Assembly: GCA_004292795.1 (NCBI GenBank)
Contig: RDXI01000008.1
Coordinates: forward strand, 1-36,277
DNA from: Bacteroidota bacterium
GTDB taxonomy: Bacteria; Bacteroidota; Bacteroidia; Cytophagales; Microscillaceae
DNA length: 36,277 bases
Reading direction: 5' to 3'
In this document: positions 7,198-14,737 of the stretch, one piece after another
Layout: each line of letters starts with the position of its first letter
How positions within the stretch are numbered: position 1 is the stretch's first letter
Notes under the pieces: model-generated
The model's input: the letters and a program-made list of their open reading frames with translations, nothing else
Databases searched by the model: none
What the model was told of the DNA's origin: nothing
Program-made: the position numbers and the translations under genes

Positions 7198-8152
7198 CTT
7201 GCCTACGTTGATGTAAGATAACGCGCCTTGCCTACCCAAAAAATAGCCTCAAAAAAATACTATTTAGGCTTTATGACCTATCTTTAGCCCCACAAAGTAT
7301 ATTTCAGGGTTTCGATTCCACCTATGTTTTTTTTGAAGCGGATAAGCCCCTCGTTTCTCGTGCCGTTTTCGGTAGCAATGCCCAAATCAAAGACCTCAAA
7401 ACCGCGTTCTTTCGCCCAATTTGCCACAAACTCCAGCAACAAGACCATAGGACTGTAGGCAAGCCACGCTTCGGAGTCGGCAGGATAAAAATTATACAAA
7501 GTGTGGGCATCTGTTCGGACTGTTACCGTAAGGGCTACCAACTCTTGAGCTTGGCTACGCACCACAAAAACGTCATAATAGGCAGGAAAAGCCTCGAACA
7601 TAGCGCGGAAGGCAGGCAAGGAAAGTGTCATAGGAAAGCCCTTGCGCTCGCGGGCTTGGGCTATGAATTGATGCACCACATCAAGGTCAGGACTTGCCCA
7701 ATGCTTGCCTACTAACCTTGCCTGCTGTGCCTTTCGCAAACGTCTTTTTTCCGAATGATGCAACTTGCCTACAAAATCAGATGAGAGCGAAAGATGATAA
7801 TTCAAGTCCGCAGGCAAAGCAGGAAAGGGCAGAAAAGCAGGCAAGCTCGAATCGGGAGGCAATTTGACGCAAATTTTCTCCGCGCCTGCTTCGCGTAGCT
7901 TGCCTACCACAAAACCAAAAAAATCTTGAAAAACCTCTGTAGGCAAGTCATTGCCATACCAACCGCCAAACGTAGCACGAGGCGGATTATAAGCCACGCC
8001 TTCGCGCAACACAAACGGCATAATGCCTTCCAAAAACCCTTCCGCATTGCGCACCGCGAAAATGCTTACCTGCTCGCCTGTTTGTTCGAGGTAGGCAGGC
8101 AAGGCAAATAGGCAAGGCACGTAGGCAAGGCGAGCTTGCCTGTAGGCAAGAA
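7198..8152. repeat. Dense cluster of the dispersed GYAGGCAAG / CTTGCCTRC motif
   Basis: This segment holds about 13 exact copies of the 9-mer (for example near 7453, 7703, 7768, 7899, 7940, 8124 and 8144), in both orientations, 11 of them inside the GNAT-like gene. The motif is spread through the whole window at lower density. Confidence 0.75.
7243..7272 (-). terminator. Probable terminator of the GNAT-like gene
   Basis: On the - strand, AGCCT and AGGCT arms (7266-7270 and 7245-7249) enclose a T-rich loop and are followed by ATTTTTT. The stem is short, so confidence is moderate. Confidence 0.4.
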
Positions 8153-8171
8153 GGTCGAGGCAATCAAACAT
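7284..8171 (-). CDS. GNAT/FemAB-like acyltransferase, function unknown
   Basis: The start at 8171 (MFDCLDLLAYRQARLAYVPC) is chosen because sequence upstream of it belongs to a repeat element (8204-8289) and not to protein. The 295-aa product looks like a two-lobed FemAB/GNAT protein. It has an N-terminal lobe, a basic HHSEKRRLRKAQQARL helix at mid-length, and a C-terminal lobe with ELVALTVTVRTDAHTLYNFYPAD, then SPMVLLLEFVANWAKERGFEVFDLG and RFKKNIGG. That last pattern is typical of FemAB-like and BioF2-like acetyltransferases. The substrate is unknown. The gene is unusual for its 11 exact copies of the dispersed motif, which appear in the protein as LP-A/T, VGK and AGK stretches. Confidence 0.65.
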   Translation of the reverse strand: MFDCLDLLAYRQARLAYVPCLFALPAYLEQTGEQVSIFAVRNAEGFLEGIMPFVLREGVAYNPPRATFGGWYGNDLPTEVFQDFFGFVVGKLREAGAEKICVKLPPDSSLPAFLPFPALPADLNYHLSLSSDFVGKLHHSEKRRLRKAQQARLVGKHWASPDLDVVHQFIAQARERKGFPMTLSLPAFRAMFEAFPAYYDVFVVRSQAQELVALTVTVRTDAHTLYNFYPADSEAWLAYSPMVLLLEFVANWAKERGFEVFDLGIATENGTRNEGLIRFKKNIGGIETLKYTLWG

Positions 8172-8559
8172 ATACAAAGACAGATAGAGTACAACGTAAT
8201 GTCTGTCATTCCGACTGAAAGGAGGAATCTCGCTTTTAAATAACGATACGTCCCGATAAACGGGATTTTTCGCTTCGCTCAAAATGACAAAGCATTACAA
8301 CTACCCAAAGATACACCAAAAACAGCTTTTAGGCGAAGTTTATACTTTTTTTTAGCATTTCAAAACTTTCATATTCCACAGATTGTTTTATGTTTTTCTA
8401 TATAACACCTCGAAACCGCTTACAAAGTGCTTAAGAACCAAATTTTATATGGTTTATTTTCTATTAAACAAAATGAAATAAAAAAAATGATAATTTTTCT
8501 TTATTAAATTATATTATTAACTTGCAACGATTTTTTTACCTCCTTTCCCTCTCCTTTGT
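8172..8559. other. 388-bp divergent intergenic region
   Basis: The region lies between two divergent genes and holds no gene. Positions 8204-8289 are a small inverted-repeat element. Positions 8290-8559 are very AT-rich (especially 8455-8520) with no clear hairpin and no full TTTG/TAnnTTTG promoter that I could accept. Confidence 0.6.
8204..8289. repeat. 86-bp MITE/REP-like element with TGTCATT/AATGACA ends
   Basis: TGTCATTCCGACTGAAAGG at the left and its imperfect complement ending CGCTTCGCTCAAAATGACA at the right form long imperfect terminal inverted repeats. An internal TCCCGATAAACGGGA hairpin lies at about 8251-8265. Elements of this TGTCATTCCGA...AATGACA type are familiar as dispersed intergenic repeats in Bacteroidota. 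There is no coding capacity. Confidence 0.6.
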
Positions 8560-9546
8560 ATGCAAAACGAAAATATCTTATTGATTGGTGCTTTTGGGCA
8601 AATTGGTACAGAGCTTACAGAAGCTCTACAAGGTATTTATGGTGAGTCCCACGTCATAGCAAGCGATATTCGACTTAGCTCGCCTGAAAAGGCGGAACGA
8701 GTGCGTTTTGAGCAGTTGAATGTGATGGACGCACAAAGATTGGGGGAATTGGTGGATAAACACAAGATTACGCAAATTTATCACCTCGCGGCAGTACTTT
8801 CGGCTTCAGGCGAGCAAGACCCGATGTTTGCGTGGCAACTGAACATGGAAGGTACTATCAACGTCCTCGAGGTGGCACGCGAGAAAGGCATCAAAAAGGT
8901 ATATTTCCCAAGCTCTATTGCTGTTTTTGGCAAAGACACGCCCCGCGAAAATACGCCCCAACATACCGTTATGAACCCCTCGACGGTGTATGGCATTAGC
9001 AAATTGGCGGGAGAACGTTGGTGCGAATATTATTTCAATCGTTATGGCTTAGATGTGCGCAGTTTGCGCTATCCTGGCATCATCAGCTACAAGACTCCTC
9101 CTGGCGGTGGTACTACGGATTATGCAGTGGACATTTACTACAAGGCTGTAGTGCGCAAGAATTTTGAGTGTTTTTTGAAAGAAAGCACGTACCTTCCTAT
9201 GATGTATATGCCTGATGCTATCAAGGCTACGCTTGACCTCATGCACGCAGACGCAAGCAAGGTAAAAGTGCGCAATAGCTACAATGTGTCGGCTATGAGC
9301 TTCAGCCCACGCGAAGTTACGAAAGCCATTCAGAAGCACTACCCAAGTTTCAAAGCGAGTTTCCGCCCCGATTTCAGGCAAAAAATAGCCGACTCTTGGC
9401 CTACTTCCATCGACGACAGCGTGGCAAGAGAAGACTGGGGCTGGAAACCTGAATACAACCTCGAGAGTATGACTACAGATATGATTCAAAACTTGAGCAA
9501 AATGGATTTGACGCAATACAAAAAAGAAGCAAGCGCGGTTGTGTAG
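8560..9546 (+). CDS. L-threonine 3-dehydrogenase, short-chain (epimerase-like) type
   Basis: The 328-aa protein is an NAD-dependent extended SDR. It has a Rossmann motif GAFGQIG at 10-16, acidic Asp36 for the NAD ribose, YHLAAVLSASGE near 74-85, the catalytic Ser118/119 (FPSSIAVFG) and Tyr144-x3-Lys148 (STVYGISK). Downstream, RYPGIISYKTPPGGGTTDYAVDIYY closely matches the short-chain threonine dehydrogenases of flavobacteria, which oxidise threonine to 2-amino-3-ketobutyrate. No kbl gene follows in this window, and the next gene encodes a WGR protein. A sugar-nucleotide epimerase is the alternative, but the TPPGGGTTDYA segment argues against it. Confidence 0.82.
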   Translation: MQNENILLIGAFGQIGTELTEALQGIYGESHVIASDIRLSSPEKAERVRFEQLNVMDAQRLGELVDKHKITQIYHLAAVLSASGEQDPMFAWQLNMEGTINVLEVAREKGIKKVYFPSSIAVFGKDTPRENTPQHTVMNPSTVYGISKLAGERWCEYYFNRYGLDVRSLRYPGIISYKTPPGGGTTDYAVDIYYKAVVRKNFECFLKESTYLPMMYMPDAIKATLDLMHADASKVKVRNSYNVSAMSFSPREVTKAIQKHYPSFKASFRPDFRQKIADSWPTSIDDSVAREDWGWKPEYNLESMTTDMIQNLSKMDLTQYKKEASAVV

Positions 9547-9580
9547 GCAAGCAGGAGAGCAGTTTTTTCACAAAATTTTG

Positions 9581-9588
9581 TATCTTTG
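9581..9588 (+). promoter_or_regulatory. -7 box TATCTTTG upstream of the WGR gene
   Basis: This is a perfect match to TAnnTTTG, 23 bases before the ATG at 9612. No convincing -33 TTTG is present; a T-run lies at about 9563-9568. Confidence 0.5.
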
Positions 9589-9611
9589 CCTCCTATCCTT
9601 CTACAATCGTT

Positions 9612-10643
9612 ATGAAACCACTAACCGACCTTGCGGTTATTCAAGCCGCCGAAGAACTGATGTTCCAAACGGGGCAAACTACCACGTTGGACGTGAAGAA
9701 CTTGCTACGCAAGCAAAACTACGAAGCCACTCAAGCAGAAGTTTCTTCGCGTATGGAGAATGTGGCACGACAAGAATCGTGGCGAATTGACAATGCAGGC
9801 GCGTTTCGTGTCTATAAACCCGCGCCTGATACTGACCAAAACTTAGAAGCCTATTGGGAACTCGCCTCTGCGGGTTTGTTTTGGGAAATCAAAGTGGCGC
9901 AAAAAACTATGTTTGTTACCACAGGGCGCGTAGGCACAGATGGCACGACTCAAACGCTTGCCTACCACACCAACCGCGAGGCAGTCAGGCAAGGGCAATT
10001 ATCTATGCAAGAAAAAAACCGCGAAGGTTACGCGCCTGCAGTTGATACGCGCTTGTCGTTTGCTATTCGACAACACTTCGCTACGTATTTTGCCAAAACA
10101 ATAACAAGTGTGCGCCTTGCCTACTTTGGCGTGGTGCAGGCAAGGAAGCGAGCAGGCAAGCTCACATCAGAAGATGGCGAAAAAGCAGGCGAGCAGATAG
10201 AATACAAAGAAGGTGGCTATGAGTTCGTGTGGAACTTGCCTACTGAAAAACCAGCCTTAGAAGAAATTTTGGATAAGGACAAATGGCTTGCGTTGGATTA
10301 TCAAAAAAATTATAGCCATTGTTTAGGCGAAAAAGTGGTTAGAACGGCTTGTTTGGCAGATGGGCAACTCCTGCCACAAATTGACCGCAAAGGCGAATGG
10401 ACGTATAGTGTTGTGTTGGCTTCGTGGAAACAAGGTGAGGCGCGTTTTTCAGCCACGCAAGATTGGCAACCTACGCACAGCATAGAGGTAGAAAAGGACA
10501 AACTTTTTCAAGCCTATCTCACCTTCGACGATGGCTCTACGTGCAAAGTAAACAGATACGACCATATTTTCGCCGAAAAACACAACAACCGCAAGGCTTC
10601 TTCGTCTTTTTGGGCAACAGTAAAGCATTTTGTGGTGGGGTAA
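9612..10643 (+). CDS. WGR-domain protein of unknown function
   Basis: This 343-aa protein begins with a helical, possibly winged-helix-like segment (residues 1-70). A WGR-like domain at about 85-140 follows: FWEIKVAQKTMFVTTGRVGTDG, then a strand, then EAVRQGQLSMQEKNREGY. WGR domains bind nucleic acid ends in PARPs and accompany other DNA-related enzymes in bacteria. The C-terminal 200 residues contain DKWLALDYQKNYSHCLGEKVVRTACL and PTHSIEVEKDKLFQAYLTFDDGS, which I do not recognise. No catalytic ADP-ribosyltransferase motif is apparent. Six dispersed CTTGCCT/AGGCAAG motifs lie inside. The function may concern nucleic-acid binding, but this is inference. Confidence 0.6.
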   Translation: MKPLTDLAVIQAAEELMFQTGQTTTLDVKNLLRKQNYEATQAEVSSRMENVARQESWRIDNAGAFRVYKPAPDTDQNLEAYWELASAGLFWEIKVAQKTMFVTTGRVGTDGTTQTLAYHTNREAVRQGQLSMQEKNREGYAPAVDTRLSFAIRQHFATYFAKTITSVRLAYFGVVQARKRAGKLTSEDGEKAGEQIEYKEGGYEFVWNLPTEKPALEEILDKDKWLALDYQKNYSHCLGEKVVRTACLADGQLLPQIDRKGEWTYSVVLASWKQGEARFSATQDWQPTHSIEVEKDKLFQAYLTFDDGSTCKVNRYDHIFAEKHNNRKASSSFWATVKHFVVG

Positions 10644-10650
10644 TAACGGC

Positions 10651-10678
10651 AGTAGGCAAGCCATTACGCTTGCCTACT
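10651..10678. terminator. Terminator formed by an inverted dispersed-motif pair
   Basis: AGTAGGCAAG (10651-10660) and CTTGCCTACT (10669-10678) form a perfect 10-bp stem with an 8-base loop, followed by ATTATTTTT. It lies between two convergent genes. Confidence 0.75.
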
Positions 10679-10679
10679 A

Positions 10680-11261
10680 TTATTTTTCATAATCCCATTT
10701 CACGGTGTTGAGTAAGTGAATGACATCTTTTTTGATGTAGTCAATCACAGGGGCGAGTGAGTCGTTTTTCAGAGCAGTGCGAAAATACAACGCTCCGCGC
10801 AAGAAATGTTGGGTAGAGTCGCTCACATAAAATTGGAATTGGCTCGGCACCTCGCCTTCCAACTCAAACACTACAGCCGTTTTGCCCGAAGGCGTTTTTA
10901 TCTTGATGTCTTCCACTGCTGTAGCTTTGGTAAAGTGCTTGCTCAACAATTTGTGTGAGTCGTCCACAAAGTCGGCAAAAAATTTTGGGTCTTTTTTTAC
11001 AGATTTGTAGGTAAGTTGCACATTTGCCTTGAATTTGGGGTAAATAATATAAATCCAATGCGGTTCGGCTATGCTCGCTGAGTCGGGGCGTATGTGGCTA
11101 TATTTCGAGTGTTCGAAGCTATAAGGGTGTTTTTCGGCAAGGGTTTGGTATTCGGGTTTGGGCAAGTCTATACGGTTGTAGCCCCAAGGCTTGGGTACAT
11201 ATTCGGGAGTGCTACAGCCATAAAGTAGGCAAGCAAGTATAAGCAATGAAATTGAACGCAT
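10680..11261 (-). CDS. gldD: Gliding motility lipoprotein GldD
   Basis: The 193-aa protein has a lipoprotein signal peptide (MRSISLLILACLLYGC, lipobox Cys16). The GldD core follows: PKPWGYNRIDLPKPEYQTL, then HPYSFEHSKYS, WIYIIYPKF, and AVVFELEGEVPSQFQFYVSDSTQHFLRGALYF near the C-terminus. GldD is needed for gliding motility and T9SS function in Bacteroidota. Its exact step in the machine is unknown. Length matches the family. It follows a coiled-coil lipoprotein gene after 15 bases, so the two form an operon from the promoter at 12490-12521. The T9SS cargo amylase lies in the same region. Confidence 0.93.
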   Translation of the reverse strand: MRSISLLILACLLYGCSTPEYVPKPWGYNRIDLPKPEYQTLAEKHPYSFEHSKYSHIRPDSASIAEPHWIYIIYPKFKANVQLTYKSVKKDPKFFADFVDDSHKLLSKHFTKATAVEDIKIKTPSGKTAVVFELEGEVPSQFQFYVSDSTQHFLRGALYFRTALKNDSLAPVIDYIKKDVIHLLNTVKWDYEK

Positions 11262-11276
11262 GAAGATAATATACGA

Positions 11277-12464
11277 TTAGGACGTTTTTTTGTTTTTGGC
11301 TTTTTGTTTTTCGGATACGAACAAGCCCAACATATCTGCTAAAGCACCTTTCAAGTCAAGCAAAGACGCATCTATTTTCTTCTTGATTTCGGTAAGTTTC
11401 TCTACCGAATGGCTAATTTGCCTGCGCCTCGCGGCATTGATGAGGGCTTGATAGTTGTCGTCTGCAAAGCGAAAGTTTTTGGCTATTTCATCGCGTATTG
11501 TGGTGATGCGCCCATAAATCTTGTCCAATTTGGCTTGGTGTGCTTTTTGTTCTTCGTTTTCCTCCTCGCGGATTGTTGGATCCACGATTTTCTCGATGTG
11601 ATAAGCACTTTTGTTGTAATAGGCTTGCGTCAGGTTCTTCACATTGTCGAAGTCATCAGCTAAAGATTCCAATTCATAGCGCACATCAAGGTAGTCGTTT
11701 TCCCACGACCACGAAATTTCTTGCAATAAACGGTCTTTTTGTGTGAGTTGGCGTGTCATGGTTTTGGCTATAGTGGCTAATCCCTTCTCGACATCTTGCC
11801 TACGTTTTTCCATTTTTTTGATTTCTTTGGGTATCAAGTCCTCTTGTTCCAAAGACATGAGCAGGCTGGTTGCATTGGCAAAGCGTTCTAAACGGCGCAA
11901 CGCTCCAAACAGGTTGTGGCGTACCTCTTGCATAGTTTTGATAGCCGTTTCGCGTTTGGTTCTGATGCCCGAACTCACAAAAACTTTGTGTGCGTCCTCG
12001 CCTGATTTGATGGCGCGGTAGGCGCGGTCTATGTTGCGTTTGGCATACGCCCTCCATTTTTTCCAATCTTTTTCATGTAGTTCGTTGGCGTATCTTTCGC
12101 GCTCTTTGATGACCGAGTCCTTCATGTGCGTGGTCATTTCGTGGAGTTGTTTGTAGAAATGCTTGGAGAGCGTGTCCATTTTCACAAGCTCGGCTTGTAT
12201 GTCATCAACTTGTCGTTTCAGAGAGCGCATTCTTGCCTCCCATTCCCACGCGAGGTTGCGGAAGTTAGGCGAGGGGCTTTTTAGTTTGAGGTCTAAGGTT
12301 TCGAAAACCAACGCAAACGAGCTTCTAATTTGGGCGCGTTTGTGTTCGAAGGACTTCAGACGCTCCACGAAGCGGTTTCTATAATCAATCGTATAGTCAT
12401 AGCCACGCATACACCCTGCGAGGCACAAAATCACCATACCCAAAAGTAGCCAAGAACGTTGCAT
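11277..12464 (-). CDS. Long coiled-coil lipoprotein in operon with gldD
   Basis: The 395-aa product starts with a lipoprotein signal (MQRSWLLLGMVILCLAGC, Cys18). The rest is almost wholly alpha-helical and highly charged, with many K/R/E heptads, for example RMSLKRQ-type stretches and LKGALADMLGLFVSEKQKAKNKK at the end. I recognise no family. It is predicted to sit in the outer membrane or periplasm as an extended rod. The stop is 15 bases before the gldD start, and a good promoter precedes it, so it is the first gene of a two-gene operon. By position it is a candidate accessory to gliding or T9SS. That is inference from context only. Confidence 0.75.
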   Translation of the reverse strand: MQRSWLLLGMVILCLAGCMRGYDYTIDYRNRFVERLKSFEHKRAQIRSSFALVFETLDLKLKSPSPNFRNLAWEWEARMRSLKRQVDDIQAELVKMDTLSKHFYKQLHEMTTHMKDSVIKERERYANELHEKDWKKWRAYAKRNIDRAYRAIKSGEDAHKVFVSSGIRTKRETAIKTMQEVRHNLFGALRRLERFANATSLLMSLEQEDLIPKEIKKMEKRRQDVEKGLATIAKTMTRQLTQKDRLLQEISWSWENDYLDVRYELESLADDFDNVKNLTQAYYNKSAYHIEKIVDPTIREEENEEQKAHQAKLDKIYGRITTIRDEIAKNFRFADDNYQALINAARRRQISHSVEKLTEIKKKIDASLLDLKGALADMLGLFVSEKQKAKNKKTS

Positions 12465-12489
12465 CTGAAAAAGCCTGTTTTTTTTGGAA

Positions 12490-12521
12490 CAAAGCTACAC
12501 AAAACACACAAACAAACCAAA
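12490..12521 (-). promoter_or_regulatory. Promoter of the coiled-coil lipoprotein-gldD operon
   Basis: On the - strand, TTTG (12518-12521) and TAGCTTTG (12490-12497) are exactly 20 bases apart, a full match to the Bacteroidota consensus. The -7 box lies 25 bases before the start codon at 12464. Confidence 0.7.
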
Positions 12522-12527
12522 AAGTTG

Positions 12528-12535
12528 TATGTTTG
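12528..12535 (+). promoter_or_regulatory. -7 box TATGTTTG of the divergent lipoprotein gene
   Basis: This matches TAnnTTTG and lies 22 bases before the ATG at 12558. It is directly next to the divergent promoter of the gldD operon, so the two share a short control region. Confidence 0.5.
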
Positions 12536-12557
12536 CACCCTCATTTTATTCGATATT

Positions 12558-13067
12558 ATGAAAATATTGTTTGTGTATTCCTTTTTTCTCTCGTTGGGTA
12601 TGCTTGCCTGCAAACCTGCGCAAAACAACACAAGCGACACCAAAACGCCTGTAGTAGTGGAAAATAGCTCGCCTAACCAAACCGAAGGTATGTGGCTTTT
12701 CGAAGGCAAGGAAAGCTACTCGCGTGCCGAAACTGTCGAAATACAAATATACCATAAGCAACAAGCCCCGCTCACCATGCAACGCCCTATGGAATTGGAG
12801 CTGGAAGTGGAAGAAAACGGACAATGGCGCGAAGTGCGCAAGCTCTATTGTCCTTGCCTACAAAGATGCCCGCCTCCGCCCTTTCAGCAGGAAGTAATGG
12901 CTGACGAAAAAATAACCTTTCGCTGGCAGCCCGAAGAAAAATGGTGCGAAGCCGAACCCAAAAGCTCGCCTGCCCCTGTAGGCAAGTACCGCCTCATTGT
13001 AACGCACCGCGTAGCAGGCGAGAAAAAACTCTATTTCCAACATTACGTTTTTAATTTGAAGAAATAA
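12558..13067 (+). CDS. Small lipoprotein of unknown function
   Basis: I start the gene at 12558 because the codons before it overlap two promoters, and because MKILFVYSFFLSLGMLAC is a proper lipoprotein signal with a LGMLAC lipobox. The 169-aa product is probably a beta-rich domain (AETVEIQIYHKQQAPLTM, LELEVEENGQWREVRKLYCPCLQRCPPPPFQQEV, GKYRLIVTHRV). The cysteine cluster CPCLQRC may bind metal or form disulfides. I recognise no family, though the shape recalls an immunoglobulin-like fold. It is divergent from the gldD operon and is followed by a repeat-rich spacer and uppP. Confidence 0.65.
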   Translation: MKILFVYSFFLSLGMLACKPAQNNTSDTKTPVVVENSSPNQTEGMWLFEGKESYSRAETVEIQIYHKQQAPLTMQRPMELELEVEENGQWREVRKLYCPCLQRCPPPPFQQEVMADEKITFRWQPEEKWCEAEPKSSPAPVGKYRLIVTHRVAGEKKLYFQHYVFNLKK

Positions 13068-13273
13068 GATGTTGGTTGGTAGATGTTGGTTGGTAGATGT
13101 TAGATATTGGTTAAGAGGTATTATTCAACCAACTAACGACTAACATCAAACAACCAACATCTAACAACCAACCAATGACTAACATCTAACAACCAACCAA
13201 TGACTAACATCTAACAACCAACCAATGACTAACATCTAACAACCAACATCTAACATCTAACAACCAACATCTA
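13068..13273. repeat. Tandem 25-bp repeat array with inverted arm
   Basis: A 25-bp unit beginning AACATCTAACAACCAACC is repeated at 13156-13180, 13181-13205 and 13206-13230, with a partial fourth copy to 13246 and shorter AACATCTAACAACC fragments to 13273. The first 40 bases (GATGTTGGTTGGTAGATGTTGG...) are the inverse complement of the same unit. The transcript could therefore fold into a long imperfect hairpin. No promoter box is visible in it. Confidence 0.8.
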
Positions 13274-13284
13274 AAAAATACCCT

Positions 13285-14070
13285 ATGGAACTTTGGCAAG
13301 CCATTTTATTGGCAATCATAGAAGGCATTACAGAATTTTTGCCCGTTTCTTCTACAGGACACATGATTATCGCGTCAGGCGCGATGCAAATACATCAGTT
13401 GCCTTTTACCAAAATATTGGAAGTCAATATACAGTTTGGGGCAATTTTGGCGGTAGTGGTGTTGTATTACAAGCGTTTTTTCAAAGACCTTACCTTTTAT
13501 TTCAAGCTCTTGGTGGCATTCATACCTGCAGGCGTGATGGGCTTGCTGTTCAGCAAACGCATTGATGCCTTGTTGGAAAGCCCGCTTACAGTAGCCGTTA
13601 CGCTGTTGTTGGGAGGCATAGTATTGTTGTTCATCGAGCAGTTGTTTCCGCAGGCGAGTTCAGACGAAGAAAAACCTATCAGCTATGCTATGGCATTTTG
13701 GATAGGCTGTTTTCAATGCTTCGCGCTCATTCCGGGCGTTTCGCGCTCTGCTTCGAGCATCATAGGCGGATATGTGCAAGGGCTGGGGCGTAGGCAAGCC
13801 GCCGAATTTTCGTTTTTCTTGGCAGTGCCTACTATGTTTGCCGCGAGTGCGTACAAACTTTTGAAAGACTACAAAAACATTCAGGCAAGCGATTTGCAAC
13901 TCTTGGCGGTGGGCAATTTGGTCGCGTTTGTGGTGGCTATGTTGGCTATTCGGTTGTTTGTGCAATTATTGACGCGCTACGGCTTCCGTATGTTTGGCTA
14001 TTATCGCATAGCGTTAGGCATCATTTTGTTGTTTTTGTTGTGGCAAATGCCTCAAGTATTGGGGAGCTAA
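13285..14070 (+). CDS. uppP: Undecaprenyl-diphosphatase (BacA/UppP)
   Basis: This 261-aa polytopic membrane enzyme dephosphorylates undecaprenyl pyrophosphate to recycle the carrier lipid for peptidoglycan and polysaccharide synthesis. It also gives bacitracin resistance. Both signature segments are intact: [16 protein letters not shown] (residues 13-28, with the catalytic Glu17 and the SS pair) and [15 protein letters not shown] around residue 155. About eight hydrophobic helices are visible. The start codon follows directly on the tandem repeat array, which must make up much of the 5' leader. The tdk gene follows after 51 bases with its own promoter box. Confidence 0.95.
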   Translation: MELWQAILLAIIEGITEFLPVSSTGHMIIASGAMQIHQLPFTKILEVNIQFGAILAVVVLYYKRFFKDLTFYFKLLVAFIPAGVMGLLFSKRIDALLESPLTVAVTLLLGGIVLLFIEQLFPQASSDEEKPISYAMAFWIGCFQCFALIPGVSRSASSIIGGYVQGLGRRQAAEFSFFLAVPTMFAASAYKLLKDYKNIQASDLQLLAVGNLVAFVVAMLAIRLFVQLLTRYGFRMFGYYRIALGIILLFLLWQMPQVLGS

Positions 14071-14095
14071 ATTTTCAAAAGACAAGAAAAATTTG

Positions 14096-14103
14096 TATTT
14101 TTG
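14096..14103 (+). promoter_or_regulatory. -7 box TATTTTTG upstream of tdk
   Basis: This matches TAnnTTTG and lies 18 bases before the ATG at 14122. A clear -33 element is not seen. Confidence 0.45.
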
Positions 14104-14121
14104 GGGCATTATTGAAGTCAG

Positions 14122-14700
14122 ATGTTTACAGAAAGCAAAATTATTCAAGGCTCTAAGACTGCAGGCTGGGTAGAGGTTATTTGCGGTTGTATGTTTTCAG
14201 GCAAAACTGAGGAGCTTATCCGCCGAATTACGCGAGCCAAGATTGCACGCCAACAAATCGCTATTTTCAAACCTGCGATGGAAAACCGCTATCACTCGAA
14301 GCACGTCATTTCGCACAATGCCAATGCCATTTATTCCAATCCCGTTGAGAAAGCGAAAGATATTTACCCGCTTGCGCAGGAGGCAAGCGTGATAGGCATT
14401 GATGAAGCCCAATTTTTTGAGGCGGATTTGGTCGAAGTGGTGGCAAGGCTCGCCAAAGAAGGCAAGCGCGTTATCATTGCAGGCTTGGATATGGATTATC
14501 GCGGGCAACCGTTTGGCTATATGCCCCAACTGATGGCAATAGCCGAATTTGTGACCAAAACACAAGCCGTTTGTGTGAATTGTGGCAATCCTGCAAGTTT
14601 TTCGCACCGCTTGTCCCATTCCAACGAACAAGTCCTATTGGGCGAAACCGATTTGTACGAAGCCCTTTGCAGGAAGTGTTTTCACGAAGCAGATGTGTAA
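14122..14700 (+). CDS. tdk: Thymidine kinase, type II (TK1-like)
   Basis: The 192-aa enzyme phosphorylates thymidine with ATP in the pyrimidine salvage pathway. A P-loop GCMFSGKTE lies at 22-30, the catalytic Glu95 in IGIDEAQFF, the GLDMDYRGQPFG lasso entry at 121-132, and a four-cysteine zinc site (C151-x2-C154 and C183-x2-C186). The length is normal for the family. It stands between uppP and a VOC gene, each apparently with its own promoter. Confidence 0.95.
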   Translation: MFTESKIIQGSKTAGWVEVICGCMFSGKTEELIRRITRAKIARQQIAIFKPAMENRYHSKHVISHNANAIYSNPVEKAKDIYPLAQEASVIGIDEAQFFEADLVEVVARLAKEGKRVIIAGLDMDYRGQPFGYMPQLMAIAEFVTKTQAVCVNCGNPASFSHRLSHSNEQVLLGETDLYEALCRKCFHEADV

Positions 14701-14702
14701 TA

Positions 14703-14733
14703 TTGCATTTAACAAATCTTTTGAGTAGCTTTG
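14703..14733 (+). promoter_or_regulatory. Promoter of the VOC gene, very close to its start codon
   Basis: TTG (14703-14705) and TAGCTTTG (14726-14733) are 20 bases apart. Only four bases separate the -7 box from the ATG at 14738, so the transcript would be leaderless or nearly so. Confidence 0.65.
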
Positions 14734-14737
14734 AGAT

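Larger units (their letters stand above)
6963..7283. other. 321-bp intergenic region upstream of the amylase gene
   Basis: No gene is seen. From the amylase side it holds an AT-rich leader, a weak promoter (7046-7077), a 16-bp perfect palindrome (7120-7135), AT-rich sequence to about 7160, two CTTGCCTAC motifs (about 7198-7236), and a likely terminator for the next gene (7243-7272). Confidence 0.6.

Noticed and set aside
8455-8559. AT-rich stretch considered as a replication origin
   Set aside because: No DnaA-box cluster, no dnaA/gyrB/parAB-type genes nearby and no repeat iterons.
13156-13246. Regular 25-bp repeats considered as a CRISPR array
   Set aside because: The repeats are directly adjacent with no unique spacers, and no cas genes are present.
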